From Dryocosmus kuriphilus (lineage: Eukaryota; Arthropoda; Insecta; Hymenoptera; Cynipidae), in NCBI GenBank assembly GCA_038277395.1, contig CM076197.1:98787942-98851941 (forward strand): 64,000 nt of DNA, in the 5' to 3' direction. The translations under genes were made by a program, and so were the position numbers. Positions 22,672 through 34,027 of this stretch are shown in pieces. Within the stretch, counting starts at the first letter, position 1, and the number at the start of each line of letters is the position of its first letter. The notes beneath the pieces are model-generated. The model made no database searches, was not told where the DNA came from, and worked only from the letters and a program-made list of their open reading frames with translations.

Positions 22672-25455
22672 AAAAAATCTGCCCGCTGCGCGGGCACATT
22701 CTCATCGCGCGCTACGCGCGCCGCGCTTCGCGCTCGACATTTGACTCGCGCTTCGCGCTCGATACGATATTTGCGGCACTCACGCTTCGCGCTCGATAGA
22801 TTATTCACCTCGCGCTACGCGCTCGGTGTTTATAGATCGTATAAACCTTTAAATTAGTAATCACAAAAGAAATTATTTTACTTAAGGCTCTATCGCCCTT
22901 AAGGAAAACATTCTCATCATGACACTCGCGCTTCGCGCTCGATAATTACGTTTCTTTAAAGCACATTATAGATTGGTAAAGCTCTTTTTGATTTTCCAAA
23001 TTTTTACAATACAGGATTTCGATTCTTAAAAGTAAAACGATGAGTCTTATAAATAAATTTTGTAGCTATTTCCAAGGTGAACAATTCTGCTTGTTAATAT
23101 TTTCTGATATCTTGCATAGTTGTGCTGAAAAGTGGTTTTCTTTATATTTCATAACATATTTCACCAATAACTCAAAAACTACGCGTCTGCTTAAAAAATG
23201 GTAGAGAACAAATATGTAGGCCTTTTTGAGGCGAGCAACTTTGTTTATTATTGTTTTTCCGTATCTTGCATAGTTTGGCGAAAATTTTGGAATTTTTAAT
23301 TTTTAATAACGTTTTCTTGATTAAAACAAAAACCGTTCATTTTATGAAAAAACGGTTAAGAAAAAATTTGTAGATTTTTTTAGATTGAACAACTTTGTTC
23401 TTTACCATTTTTTGGTATCTTGAATATTTTGGCGGGAAACCACAGTTTTTAAATTTTAATAGCGTTTTCTTGACTGAAACAAAAACCGTTCATTTTATCA
23501 AAAAACGGTTGAGACAAAATTTGTAGATTTTTTTGAGATGAACAATTTTACTTTCTTACGTTTTTTTTTGTATCTCTGATAGTTTAGCCGGAAAAATGGA
23601 TTTTTTGATTTTGTGAAAACAGTTTTTGATGGATAAAACCATAACCGTTGGTCAAAAACCGCTGGTTAACGAACTCGTCCTTTCTTTTTGGACCTTAAAG
23701 AAGTGCGCCAAAGCGCAATCCAATCCGATTAGTCCTTCGAAAGTTATCGTGGGAACAGACGACAACGACAACGACAACGACACGACGACAACGCCAACAG
23801 ACAGACAGACACGGTCGTAAAAAAACCATTTTTTCAGATTCAGGAGTTCTTAAAACGTGGAGATTTCATGAAATCCGCAAAAGTCAAATTTTGCATAAAT
23901 CTAATACCTTCTCTGATGAGAATGTAAAAATGTAATTATCGAGCGCGAAGCGCGAGTGTCATGATGAGAATGTATTCCTTAAGGGCGATAGAGCCCTAAG
24001 TAAAATAATTTCTTTTGTAATTTTTAATTTAAAGATTTATACAATCCATAAACACCAAGCGCGTAGCGCGAGGTGAATAATCTATCGAGCGCGAAGCGCG
24101 AGTGCCAATAGACGCACGCCCCAGGCGCGCTCATACTTTGCGCGAAGCGCGCGAAAAATTAAATTTTAATGAGAAATACGACTTTTTTTTTAGTAGAAAA
24201 GGTTCATCATTCAGAGTGTTTGTTTAAAGTAAGAAACGTTCATTATTCAATGATTTTTTTTTAAAGAAGAGGTTCATTGATCAATGTTTTTTAAATAGAA
24301 GAGGTTCATTATTCAATGATTTTTTTAAAAGAAAGGGTTCATTATTGAAAGTTTTTTACATTCTCATTAGAGAAGGTATTAGATTTATGTAAAATTTGAC
24401 TTTCGCGGATTTCATGAAATCTCCACGTTTTGAGACACCCTGAGTCAGAAAAAACGGTTTTTACGACGGTGTCTGTCTGTCTGTTGTCGGCGTCGTTGTC
24501 GTCGTTGCCGTTGTCGTTGGCGTTGTCGTCGTCTGTGATCGCGATAACTTTCGAAGGACTAATCGGATTGGAGTGCGCTTTGGTACACTTATGTAAGGGG
24601 TATAAAATGAACGGTTTTTGTTTTAATCAAGAAAACGCTTTAAAATGAAAAAAACTCTGGTTTCCTGCCAAACTATTCAAGATACAAAAAAATGGTGAAG
24701 AACAATGTTATTCAATTTAAAGAATTTACAAATTTTGTTTCAACCATTTTTTGATAGAATTCACGGTTTTTGTTTTAATCGATAAAACGTTATTAAGAAT
24801 AAAAAATTCCAAATTTTTCGCCAAACTATGCAAGATACGGAAAAATAATAATAAACAAAGTTGCTCGCCTCAAAAAGATCTACAAATTTGCTCGATATCA
24901 CTTTTTGAGCAGACGCGTAGTTTTTGAGTTATTCGTGAAATATATTATGAAATATACAGAAAGCCACTTTTGAGCAAAATTATGCAAGATATGAGAAAAT
25001 ATTATCAAGCAGAATTGTTCACCTTGGAAAAAGCTACAAAAGTTATTTATAAGACTCATCGTCTTACTTTTAAGAATCGAAATCCTCTATTGTGAAAATT
25101 TGGAAAATCACTAAAAAACTTTACCAATCTACAATGTGTTTTAAAAAAAATGTAATTATCGAGCGCGAAGCGCGAGTGTCATGATGAGAATGTATTCCTT
25201 AAGGGCGATAGAGCCTTAAGTAAAATAATTATAATTAATTAATTAATTAATTATTAATTTAATTTTTTTAAAATAATTTCTTTTGTAATTTTTAATTTAA
25301 AAGTTTATACGATCCATAAATACCAAACGCGTAGTGCGAGGTGAATAATCTATCGAGCGCGAAGCGCGAGTGCCAACAGACGTGCGCCCTAGGCGCGCTC
25401 ATACTTCGTGCGAAGTGCGCGATGAGAATGTGCCCGCGAAGCTGGTAGATTTTTT
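22672..25455. mobile_element. Composite CATTCTCAT-family element with long TIRs and inverted halves
   Basis: The left end AAAAAATCTGCCCGCTGCGC, followed by GGGCACATTCTCATCGCGC, is matched by the right end GCGCGATGAGAATGTGCCCG, CGAAGCTGGTAGATTTTTT (25418-25455) in reverse complement. The left half (to ~23935) is a minus-oriented unit, and the right half is plus-oriented units. The terminal GCCCGCTGCGCGGGC is itself a hairpin. The same end occurs alone at 59152. Host array units abut it on the left and another family copy lies on the right. Confidence 0.65.
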
Positions 25456-25792
25456 ATTATTACATTCTCATCTCAATGAGAAGATATTAGTTTTATGTAA
25501 AAACTGACTTTCGCGGATTTCATGAAATCTCGACGTTTCATGACCCCCTGAATCCGAAAAAACAGATTTTACGTTGGTATCTGTCTGTCGTTGTCGTTGT
25601 TGTTTTCGTAGTCTGTTAGCACGATAACTTTCGAAGGACTAATCGGATTGGATTGCGCTCTTGCATACTTCTTCAAGGCGTAAAAAGTAAGGACGTGTTC
25701 GTCAACCAGGGGGTTTTGACTAATGTTTCTGGTTTTATCCATCATAAGCTGTTTTGACAAAATCAAAAAAAAAATTTTTTCGGCTAAACTAT
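25456..25792 (+). mobile_element. CATTCTCAT-family element copy (truncated)
   Basis: TACATTCTCATCTCAATGAG begins the copy. The core, the short (GTCGTT)n, GATAACTTTCGAAGGACTAA and GTAAGGACGTGTTCGTCAAC follow. It is cut at 25792 by the tRNA-headed insertion, within the word CGGCTAAACTATG. Confidence 0.65.
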
Positions 25793-25867
25793 GCCTCGGT
25801 GGTGTAATTGGTTAACGCACTTCCTCATGAAAAGGAAAGGCTCCCGGTTCAAATCCGGGCCGAGGTG
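25793..25867 (+). tRNA. tRNA-like gene or SINE head, copy 1 (anticodon uncertain)
   Basis: The acceptor stem GCCTCGG pairs with CCGAGGT (one G-T pair), and the T arm CCCGG-TTCAAAT-CCGGG is perfect. The D-arm region GTGTAATTGGTTAACGC looks normal. The anticodon arm is odd: pairing TTCCT with AGGAA gives the loop CATGAAA, which would read TGA but lacks the usual U33, while a CAT reading does not give a 5-bp stem. A T6 Pol III terminator follows at 25870-25875. The ~97-bp 3' flank is duplicated with it at 26154-26250, so this may be a young tRNA-derived SINE and not a decoding tRNA. Confidence 0.6.
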
Positions 25868-26078
25868 GATTTTTTCTTGCTTTCAATAAAAAATTTTAGA
25901 GCAAATTTAAACGTAATTTGTTTAAACATATTATTGATAATTGCTCGTAATTGTTTATTTAATGTGTTTTAATTCTTTGTTTGAGAATTCTTTAATATTG
26001 AAGTCTCGCAGAAGAGAGATGCAGATGTGTATCACTTCTGTCAACATATACATTGAAAGCAAGGGGGAATCCACTAAG

Positions 26079-26153
26079 GCCTCGGTGGTGTAATTGGTTA
26101 ACGCTCTTACTCATGAAAAGGAAAGGCTCCCGGTTCAAATCCGGGCCGAGGTA
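26079..26153 (+). tRNA. tRNA-like gene or SINE head, copy 2
   Basis: Same acceptor and T arms as the copy 286 bp upstream. The anticodon arm has changes (CTCTTACTCATGAAAAGG) that weaken its stem further. The T6 terminator is at 26155-26160. The 3' flank TTGCTTTCAATAAAAAA to GCTCGTAATTGTTTATTTAA matches copy 1, and then the two diverge. Confidence 0.55.
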
Positions 26154-26269
26154 GATTTTTTCTTGCTTTCAATAAAAAAATTTTAGAGCAAATTTAGACG
26201 TAATTTGTTTAAACATATTATTGATAATTGCTCGTAATTGTTTATTTAATTTATTTTATATATTTCTGA

Positions 26270-29150
26270 GCAGTCGAATTATATTGTCGATAAATTTCAG
26301 AATTTTTCCTTCACTTTAGAGTAACGCAACAACTGCCTTAACCGGTATATAAAAAACCGGCCCTCTCAAATATTTAAAAACAATGCCAATAAATAGTCCA
26401 AAATTGATTATTGGAATCTGAAAATCAGAAAATCGAGTCTTCCATTACTCTTCTCGGGATCTGATCTAGTTAGAGGATAAAAATCCCGAAAAAGGAAAAA
26501 GGAGGGACAGGAAACATACCGATATCGGACGGCGGCTGTCGCTTGTAAAAGAAGCAACGGGACAGAAACCGAGTTTTTAATTTGGCACGTGTCACGTGAC
26601 AGGGGTCGGAGGCACGTTGCTGTTGGGATTGTGGGGGCGGGTGGAGCTGGAAAACTCCATTGCGGGCCGTCGTTTTAGGGGTTGAAATGGGGATAGAGGG
26701 GGGAGCTGTGGGCAGAGCTGGTTGGAACAGGAGTGGAACGAGCAGCCAGATGAATCTCTCTCTCATTGTCTGCGTTTGAATGGATATACTCGGCCCACCT
26801 CTCTATTTCTTCACGGACTTTTTGAGCGTTATTTTCGGCGACAAATATTATTGTGTCGAACAATGATCATCCTCAGCACCCGTTCCAAGCAATCCGCTGG
26901 ACGATTCGCAATTCTTCTTTCGTAATCTTCGACAGTGTTTCTCGGAATGATGCCTCCAGCGATATTGGAATTTCTCATCTCGAACCACTGCTTCACTTCA
27001 AAATCCCTAAAATCCTGGAAACGGAAGTCTTTTTTTGCTCTCGGGTGCAAAATCAACCGAGAAAAAGAATGGTAGATTAGTTCATATTTGGGATGATTTT
27101 TTTATTGAAGCTTTTTCAGTTGTATTTACTGTAATGATAAATAGAATAACAAAGAGGGAGAATGTTGGAGAGTTGTTGAGTTAATTATACCTGTAGGGGA
27201 AGGGTTTTTAAAAAAAAAAATGAGAAAACCGGTAAAGAAGGGATTTTTCCCCGTGCCAGTAAGCGAGGATAGTTATCGAGATTGCGGATTGCAGGGGATA
27301 TCAAGACACGATGAATGGCGGGTGAATCCATCTGCCTGTTTCCTCGCCTAAGGCGAACGCGACGAGGAAATGCGAGGCTGAACGGCTGGCTGATCGTCAT
27401 TGTTGTCACTGACATTAGAGTCCGACGACATGTACATCTGCATTCCAATGACAAGTATTTAACGATCATCGTTCAACTGACAAATATAACGTACTCCCGA
27501 CTCGGCTGTCAAGTTTGCAGATCAGTAGAGACATCTGATTTTAAGAGAGTTAAGATATGTCCTCCTCTTGTTTCCCCTTTTTAGGTTAACAATCTTCAAC
27601 TGCAACACATTATATTCTGAAATATAATCATTCTTATTTAATTAAAATATCTTCTAGCTTGAGCCTTTCCCCACTCCTTCCGACAAAGGCGCTACACTGC
27701 CCCCACGCGGTGGCGTTCCGAATTAGGGAGTACATCAGAAACTACAAATTCGAAAATTTCGCACAATTGAGGTCAATAAAAATAATTCCTCAATCCTCTC
27801 TTTCGAATAATCGTCCTTACTTTGATACAACCTTTGTCTTGTAACCTCACCCTGATGAAACTTAACTCCCATAAAAAATCGAGACTCGTCGAACAGTGAA
27901 ATTTCTCGACGATCAAGGAGGGCCAACTTGAAAAAGAGTCTTCTTCAGAATACTCCCAAAAGGAAGAATCCTGTCTTGCAGCCTCGCAGGAGAAAAAGAA
28001 GGTGGGGTGGGTGGTTGTGGAAGAAAGAAGGGGGTGAGAAGACGTCGCAACGTCGAATTTGGAGCTCCACCATGTCGTTTAGGGTAGCACGGACAGGGAA
28101 GTAATAGATAGGTTTGTAATCCATCGTGAGCTCGAGGCGTTTTGGGAATGAGATATTTTGGGAAGGGGTTGGCGATATCGGCAGTCTGCGAATGAAATGG
28201 CGCGTCTCTCGATTCTCAACGTGCCCGGGGGTTCCCGGCTGCCGAATCAAGCACCACCTCTCCCCATAACATCTCTTGCCAGCAGTCACCGTCACTCGAA
28301 GCAAACTTGTCTCTGCGAAGACGAATCTCTCGGTTCCTGTTTTCATACCTTCGAATATTGTTAAATCTTCTAATAGAAAAATATGTTTCATGCCCTAGGG
28401 TGTGGTTTTTTTTTAATTTAATGGAAAATGCTGTGATGATAAAAGGGGGTGGGTTTTTACCTTTAAGGGTGATTTTTAGTGGTCACCTTCTGACGTTATT
28501 AAACAACACTTGAAAAATCCCACAAAACAAATAATTGTATATTTTCGATTCTAATCAGTTATCTACCTGCCAACCCTAACTTTCAAGGAATAAGGGAGAA
28601 CTGAATAAATGAAATCATCTTTAATCCTTGCACATGTCAATTGTTTTAACGCTTCCGCTTCGTCGAATGCAGCACATAGGGTGAATCTCGAAAGGGGAAA
28701 TGAATAGTTGAATTCAAGAGAGTGCGATTTAAAAACCTGTTTGTGCAAGCACACCCTTAACAGCGACAAAACGAAGGAAAAAGAAAATAGAAAGAATAGA
28801 GGATCCTCTTAATCAAAAGTGACGACGCTCGTTATGGAGATTATCCTATCACTGCGCTTAAGAATCCTTTTATCGTCGATATTTAATTAAACGATAAAGC
28901 ATGACGGTCTCGGAATGTACGAATTTTTCTCTCAGACGTTGACGTAGCGTCATTGGCGTCGATATGCAACGGTGGTGGGATTCTTAATAAGCCTTGTTTA
29001 CATAATATCCTCTTTCCTCCATCACCCCTTTTGTGCTTTCCTTCCTCGTGGTAGTCCTGATGGTTTCTGGAAAATGCAGACTGGTTGATTATCTTTCTGA
29101 TTACGATAACAGAAGCCGTAACACCATGTCAAAGCTGTTACGGTTTTATA
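26270..29150. other. Unique, GC-richer island without a proven gene
   Basis: In contrast to the repeats around it, this stretch has near-balanced composition, few homopolymers and no internal copies. Several overlapping open frames of 60-148 codons exist on both strands (longest 27945-28391, minus; also 26829-27056, minus). None has a domain I recognise, and the frames on opposite strands compete. It could hold a short exon, a promoter or conserved regulatory DNA. A run of GGAGGGG/GTGGGGGCGGG near 26620-26710 is G-rich. No TATA box or splice pattern was established. Confidence 0.4.
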
Positions 29151-29413
29151 AGCTGTGGTTAGAGATAGCAGATTTTAAATAAGAAGATTAGAAAATTTTA
29201 AATTTAATCTTTAAGGTTTATATATATCTGAGCTTTCTACGACATGTTTCGGAATTAATATATTATTGTAATTTCATCAGGAATACTTTTTTTAGAAGAG
29301 AATTTTTCAATTATAATATGTTATTAAATATTTTCATATATACCTGCATAAAATAGTGATACTATATGGTTAGTGGAGAATTAGTATTAGGGCCGATAAA
29401 TCAAGTTGACGAG
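29151..29413. other. AT-rich DNA, no gene seen
   Basis: Nothing recognised between the island and the fold-back element. Confidence 0.5.
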
Positions 29414-29416
29414 TTA

Positions 29417-31635
29417 TAGACTGGGCGGCCGTGACAGAAAAAAGAGAGCAATTTTTTACTGTATGCCCCTCATATAAGACATACTGGCACCCCTAAGGAC
29501 TAGGAATTTACAATAAAAATTACGCGCACTATGGTACGTCGTACTAAAAAAACGACTTTCATTTTTTCAAGAAAAATATTATCTCCGGTTAATTTTTTAC
29601 AGGCTGCTAAGTATTTGCAACGTAAAATAGAAGCCCAAAGTTCACCATAAGCTTACTGGCATACTGTTTTAGCAAGTACAAGGGTAATGCATACTCGCAC
29701 ATACTTTTTAAATTAGACTAATTTTACCCAAAAGTAAACAAAATTTTCCAAGGTATATTGTTTGCACGTGTTTAAAGATTGTCTTACGCACCATTTAGTT
29801 TGTAGACTTTTAAATTAAATGATACGTAAGACACCCTTTAAACACGTGCAAACAGTATGACCTGGAAATTTTTATTTACTTTCAGGTAAAATTAGTCTAA
29901 TTTCTGCTTGGCATACTGTAAAAAATTTATATTAGTTGTTAGAAATCATTCAACTAAACTAAATTGTATACAGTATGACAAGCAGAAATTAGACTAATTT
30001 TACCCAAAAGTAAAGAAAATTTTCCAAACCATACTGCTTGCACGTGTTTAAAGAGTGTCTCACGGACCATTTCATTTGTAGATTTCTAAATTAAATGGTA
30101 TATAAGACACTCTTTAAACACGTGCAAACAGTATGCCCTGGAAAATTTTATTTACTTTTAAGTAAAATTAGTCTAATTTCTGCTTCGCATACTGTAAAAA
30201 ATTTATTCTAGTTGTTAGAAATCGTTCAAATAAAATAAATTTTGTACAGTATACTAAGCAGAAATTAGACTAATTTTACCCAAAAGTAAAGAAAATTTTC
30301 CAAGGCATACTGTTTGCACGTGTTTAAAGAGTGTCTCACGCACCATTTAGTTTGTGGACTTTTAAATTAAATGGTACGTAAGACACCCTTTAAACACATG
30401 CAAACAGTATGACCTGGAAATTTTTATTTACTTTCAGGTAAAATTAGTCTAATTTCTGCTTGGCATACTGTAAAAAATTTATATTAGTTGTTAGAAATCA
30501 TTCAACTAAACTAAATTGTATACAGTATGACAAGCAGAAATTAGACTAATTTTACCCAAAAGTAAAGAAAATTTTCCAAACCATACTGCTTGCACGTGTT
30601 TAAAGAGTGTCTCACGGACCATTTCATTTGTAGATTTTTAAATTAAATGGTATATAAGACACTCTTTAAACACGTGCAAACAGTATGCCCTGGAAAATTT
30701 TATTTACTTTTAAGTAAAATTAGTCTAATTTCTGCTTCGCATACTGTAAAAAATTTATTCTAGTTGTTAGAAATCGTTCAAATAAAATAAATTTTGTACA
30801 GTATACTAAGCAGAAATTAGACTAATTTTACCCAAAGGTAAAGAAAATTTTCCAAGGCATATTGTTTGCACGTGTTTAAAGAGTCTCTCACGCACCATTT
30901 AGTTTGTAGACTTTTAAATTAAATGGTACGTAAGACACCCTTTAAACACATGCAAACAGTATGACCTGGAAATTTTTATTTACTTTCAGGTAAAATTAGT
31001 CTAATTTCTGCTTGGCATACTGTAAGAAATTTATTTTAGTTTTTAGAAATTGTTCAACTAAACTAAATTTTATACAGTATGACAAGCAGAAATTAGACTA
31101 TAATTTTACCCAAAAGTAAAGAAAATTTTCCAAGGCATAGTGTTTGTACGTATTTAAAGAGTGTCTTAAGGACCATTTAATTTGTAAACTTTTAAATTAA
31201 ATGGTACGTAAGACACCCTTTAAAACACGTGCAAGCAGTATGCCATGGAAAATTTTATTTACTTTCAGGTAAAATTAGTCTCACTTCTGCTTTCCATACT
31301 GTAAAAAATTTATTTTAGTTGAACGATTTCTACACAAATATGTACGAGTATGCATTATATCATTGTACGCGCTAAAAACAGTATGCCAGTAAGCTTATGG
31401 TGCGGACTTCGGGCTTGTCTTTTATGTTGAAAATAATTAGCAGCCTGTAAAAAACTAACCAGAGATACCATTTTTCTTTAAAAAATGAAATTCGTTTTTT
31501 AGTACGACATACCACACAATGCGCGTAATTTTTATTGTATAACATTCCTCGTCCTTAAAGGTGCCAGTATATGTCTGATATGTAGGGCATACTGTAAAAA
31601 ATTGGTCTTTTTTTCTGTCACGGCCGCCCGGTCTA
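29417..31635. mobile_element. Fold-back TIR element containing 276-bp monomers, TTA flanks
   Basis: The ~290-bp terminal arms (29417-~29705 and ~31340-31635) are inverted copies, beginning TAGACTGGGCGGCCGTGACA and ending TGTCACGGCCGCCCGGTCTA. Both sides are flanked by TTA (29414-29416 and 31636-31638), a possible 3-bp target duplication as in PIF/Harbinger elements, though this alone is not diagnostic. The interior is a tandem series of ~276-bp units arranged as 552-bp dimers: CAGTATGACAAGCAG at 29971 and 30523 alternates with CAGTATACTAAGCAG. There is no coding capacity. Confidence 0.8.
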
Positions 31636-31783
31636 TTAGATATAAATTTAGTTACGATATATTTCAATTATTTTTATGCAGACATTTGTTACAGTCTACC
31701 ATTATTTTTATTCTTTTCCAGCATTCTTTTTAATACTGTCGGAACAAGCCGGATTTTTAGAGTTCTTTGGACTATGAACAACT
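31636..31783. other. Short AT-rich spacer
   Basis: No feature recognised. Confidence 0.5.
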
Positions 31784-32552
31784 AAGGGGCCATCCATAAA
31801 TTACGTAAGACATTTTATGGGGGGAGGGGTCTGATTTTTTCTTACGCCATTTTATAAGGGAGGAGGTTTGGTTAAAGGCCGTATTACGTAAGGTTTTTTT
31901 TTTTTTTTTTAAAAATTTTTACGCTCTATTAATTAAGCATTTGTATCCAGTGGCGTACCCAGGATTTGATTGGGTGGGGTCTGATCAGAAAGTTTGTTAC
32001 TACTCACAGGGAAAAGTTAGGATAATGTAAGACATAAAATTGATAAGACATTCATTATTATTACTATATTATTACTATTACAAGATTTATTGTTTCAAAT
32101 GTTTATTTAATACAATTTCATTTCATTTAAGGTTGAGGGGTCCTTACCTGTGAAAGTAGGCGGTAAGTAGTTAAGGGAAAGGACTTAGTACCTGCATTGT
32201 GAATGGAAAATTGACAGTGTAGAGAAAGGAAGGAAATATGCCTCTTATTCCGTCAGGGGGGAGGGGGGATAATACCCCCCCCCCCCTGGGTACACCGCTG
32301 TTTGTATCGATTAGATATTTATGAATTATGAGTGATTAGTTTCATTAAATATCATGAACCACTATTTAGTTTATACTATTATAAAAATCATATTTAGATA
32401 TCGTTACACAATAAAAAACGTAAAAAATACGATATTTTTTATTTTCATACAATTTACGTAAGACAGGGGAGGGGCGAGGAGTTGCGATACAGAGGGAGGG
32501 GAAGGGGTTGAAAATTAGCCAAAAATATCTTACGTAATTTATGGACGCCCTT
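31784..32552. mobile_element. MITE-like element, TIR AAGGGGCCATCCATAAATTAC
   Basis: The left end AAGGGGCCATCCATAAATTA followed by CGTAAGA is matched in reverse complement by TCTTACGTAATTTATGGACG, CCCTT at the right end. It is related to the MITE at 250-613. It is interrupted by a nested hAT-type MITE and includes CGTAAGACAGGGGAGGGG-like G-rich stretches just inside both ends. Confidence 0.7.
31948..32300. mobile_element. Nested hAT-type MITE with 8-bp target duplication
   Basis: The ends CAGTGGCGTACCCAGG and CCTGGGTACACCGCTG form a 16-bp TIR with two mismatches. The flanks TTTGTATC at 31940-31947 and 32301-32308 are an exact 8-bp duplication. An 8-bp TSD with CAG-starting TIRs is the signature of the hAT superfamily. 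At 353 bp and non-coding, it is non-autonomous. It contains G- and C-rich tracts near its right end. Confidence 0.85.
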
Positions 32553-34027
32553 AATAGTAGAATATACCAAGGTTTAGTATAAAAACGTGATAATAGGTCA
32601 GACGCATTGTTTTTTTAAGTTAGCATTTCTGTACATTACAATTCCTCTTATAAAAATTTTACTACGAATATTCATATTTTCATAACTTTTTTGCAATTAA
32701 ATTTTACAACGAAACTAAAAAATTTTCATTTTGCAGCAACATATTATTGCTAGTTTTTGCAAGCCTACAAATGAAAATTTTTAGCTACTCAACTGAAAAT
32801 CTGAACTTACTGAAAACTACAATTTTTGCTCATCCTGTAAATCATTTTTAATTCTTATTTTTAATCATTTTTGAATATGCAGTCAAATAAAATCTCAAAA
32901 AACGTTAAGAATGTACCAAAGTTACCTCAATTTCAAAAAGGTGCATTGTTAAAAATTATGCATAAAATCGAGGAAAAGATTTTCATTGTTAACTGTAATT
33001 AAATCTGAATGAGAACTAAAGGAAAACTTTAGAAAATAATATTTCAGGCTAAAATTGTTTCTTTAACAACAGTTATTTGAAGCCTTACGTTTTTGCTTTA
33101 TCTTTATGTAAAAGTTGCAATTTTTTATTTATAACTAATATTATAGGGCTTGTTTTTCATTCATTGATTTGGTATATTTTTATTTTTTAAAAAAATCTTA
33201 TTTATAAGTTATACACTTTTTAATAAACAATATTTTTCGAAATAAAATTTTTTAATTAAAACGTACTAAAGAGATTTATAGAGAATCTTTCAAGGAATAA
33301 AGTGAGCCCTACAAGAATAAGATTAAATAAGAATTGCAACTTTCACCTGAAGAGAAAGTAAAAATGTATAACTCTAAATAACTATTGTTAAATAAGCATT
33401 TTAGACTAAAATATTTTTTTTCCAAATTTTGCCTTACTTCTCTTCCAAATGTTGCAACTAGTATCGAGAATATGCTCCTGAATTTTATCAAGCATTTTTA
33501 ACAATGCCTATTTTCGAACTTGAGCTAACTTTAGTACAACCTTAATTTGACAGAAAAAATTTTTTATTCCCTATTTCCATTAAATTTTTGATTGTAATGG
33601 AGGTAGGTAAAATTATTATTGTTATTTATTGGGTCCAGAGTGAAGGATGCTTAATAGCTGTTTACTACACTTCATCTAGTGCAACGGACGCTATCCGAAT
33701 ATGACCGAGTCAAGCGCTGTTTGACTTGGGTGATCGACCAAGAAGCCTGAAACAAATATAGCAATTAAAGTTGAAACCTGCAAGTAGAAATTAAAATATA
33801 TTAATCAAAGGTGTTTTGTATCAACTCAAATAGAAAACTAAAAATCCAAAGATAATTCGACTCATTAAAATTTGATACAAGCCACTAAGATACAATCCTA
33901 ATCATTTAAATTGAGTTATGGTGATTCGAATGAAATTACAGAAACTAAATTAAATTCTACTAATTTTTGTCCAGACAAAATACAAATGAACATAACTCAT
34001 TGTATGCTTGAATATCTGAAATTAAAA
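32553..34027. other. AT-rich DNA, no gene seen
   Basis: About 1.5 kb without recognised repeats. Only short open frames are present (for example minus strand 33309-33491) and none shows a domain. Confidence 0.5.

Noticed and set aside
18976..25430. GCGCGAAGCGCGAG blocks as a CRISPR-like array
   Set aside because: Words are irregularly spaced and in a eukaryotic repeat, without unique spacers or cas genes.
27945..28391. 148-codon minus-strand frame
   Set aside because: Overlaps competing plus-strand frames, no recognised domain, and composition explains openness. Kept only as part of the unique island.
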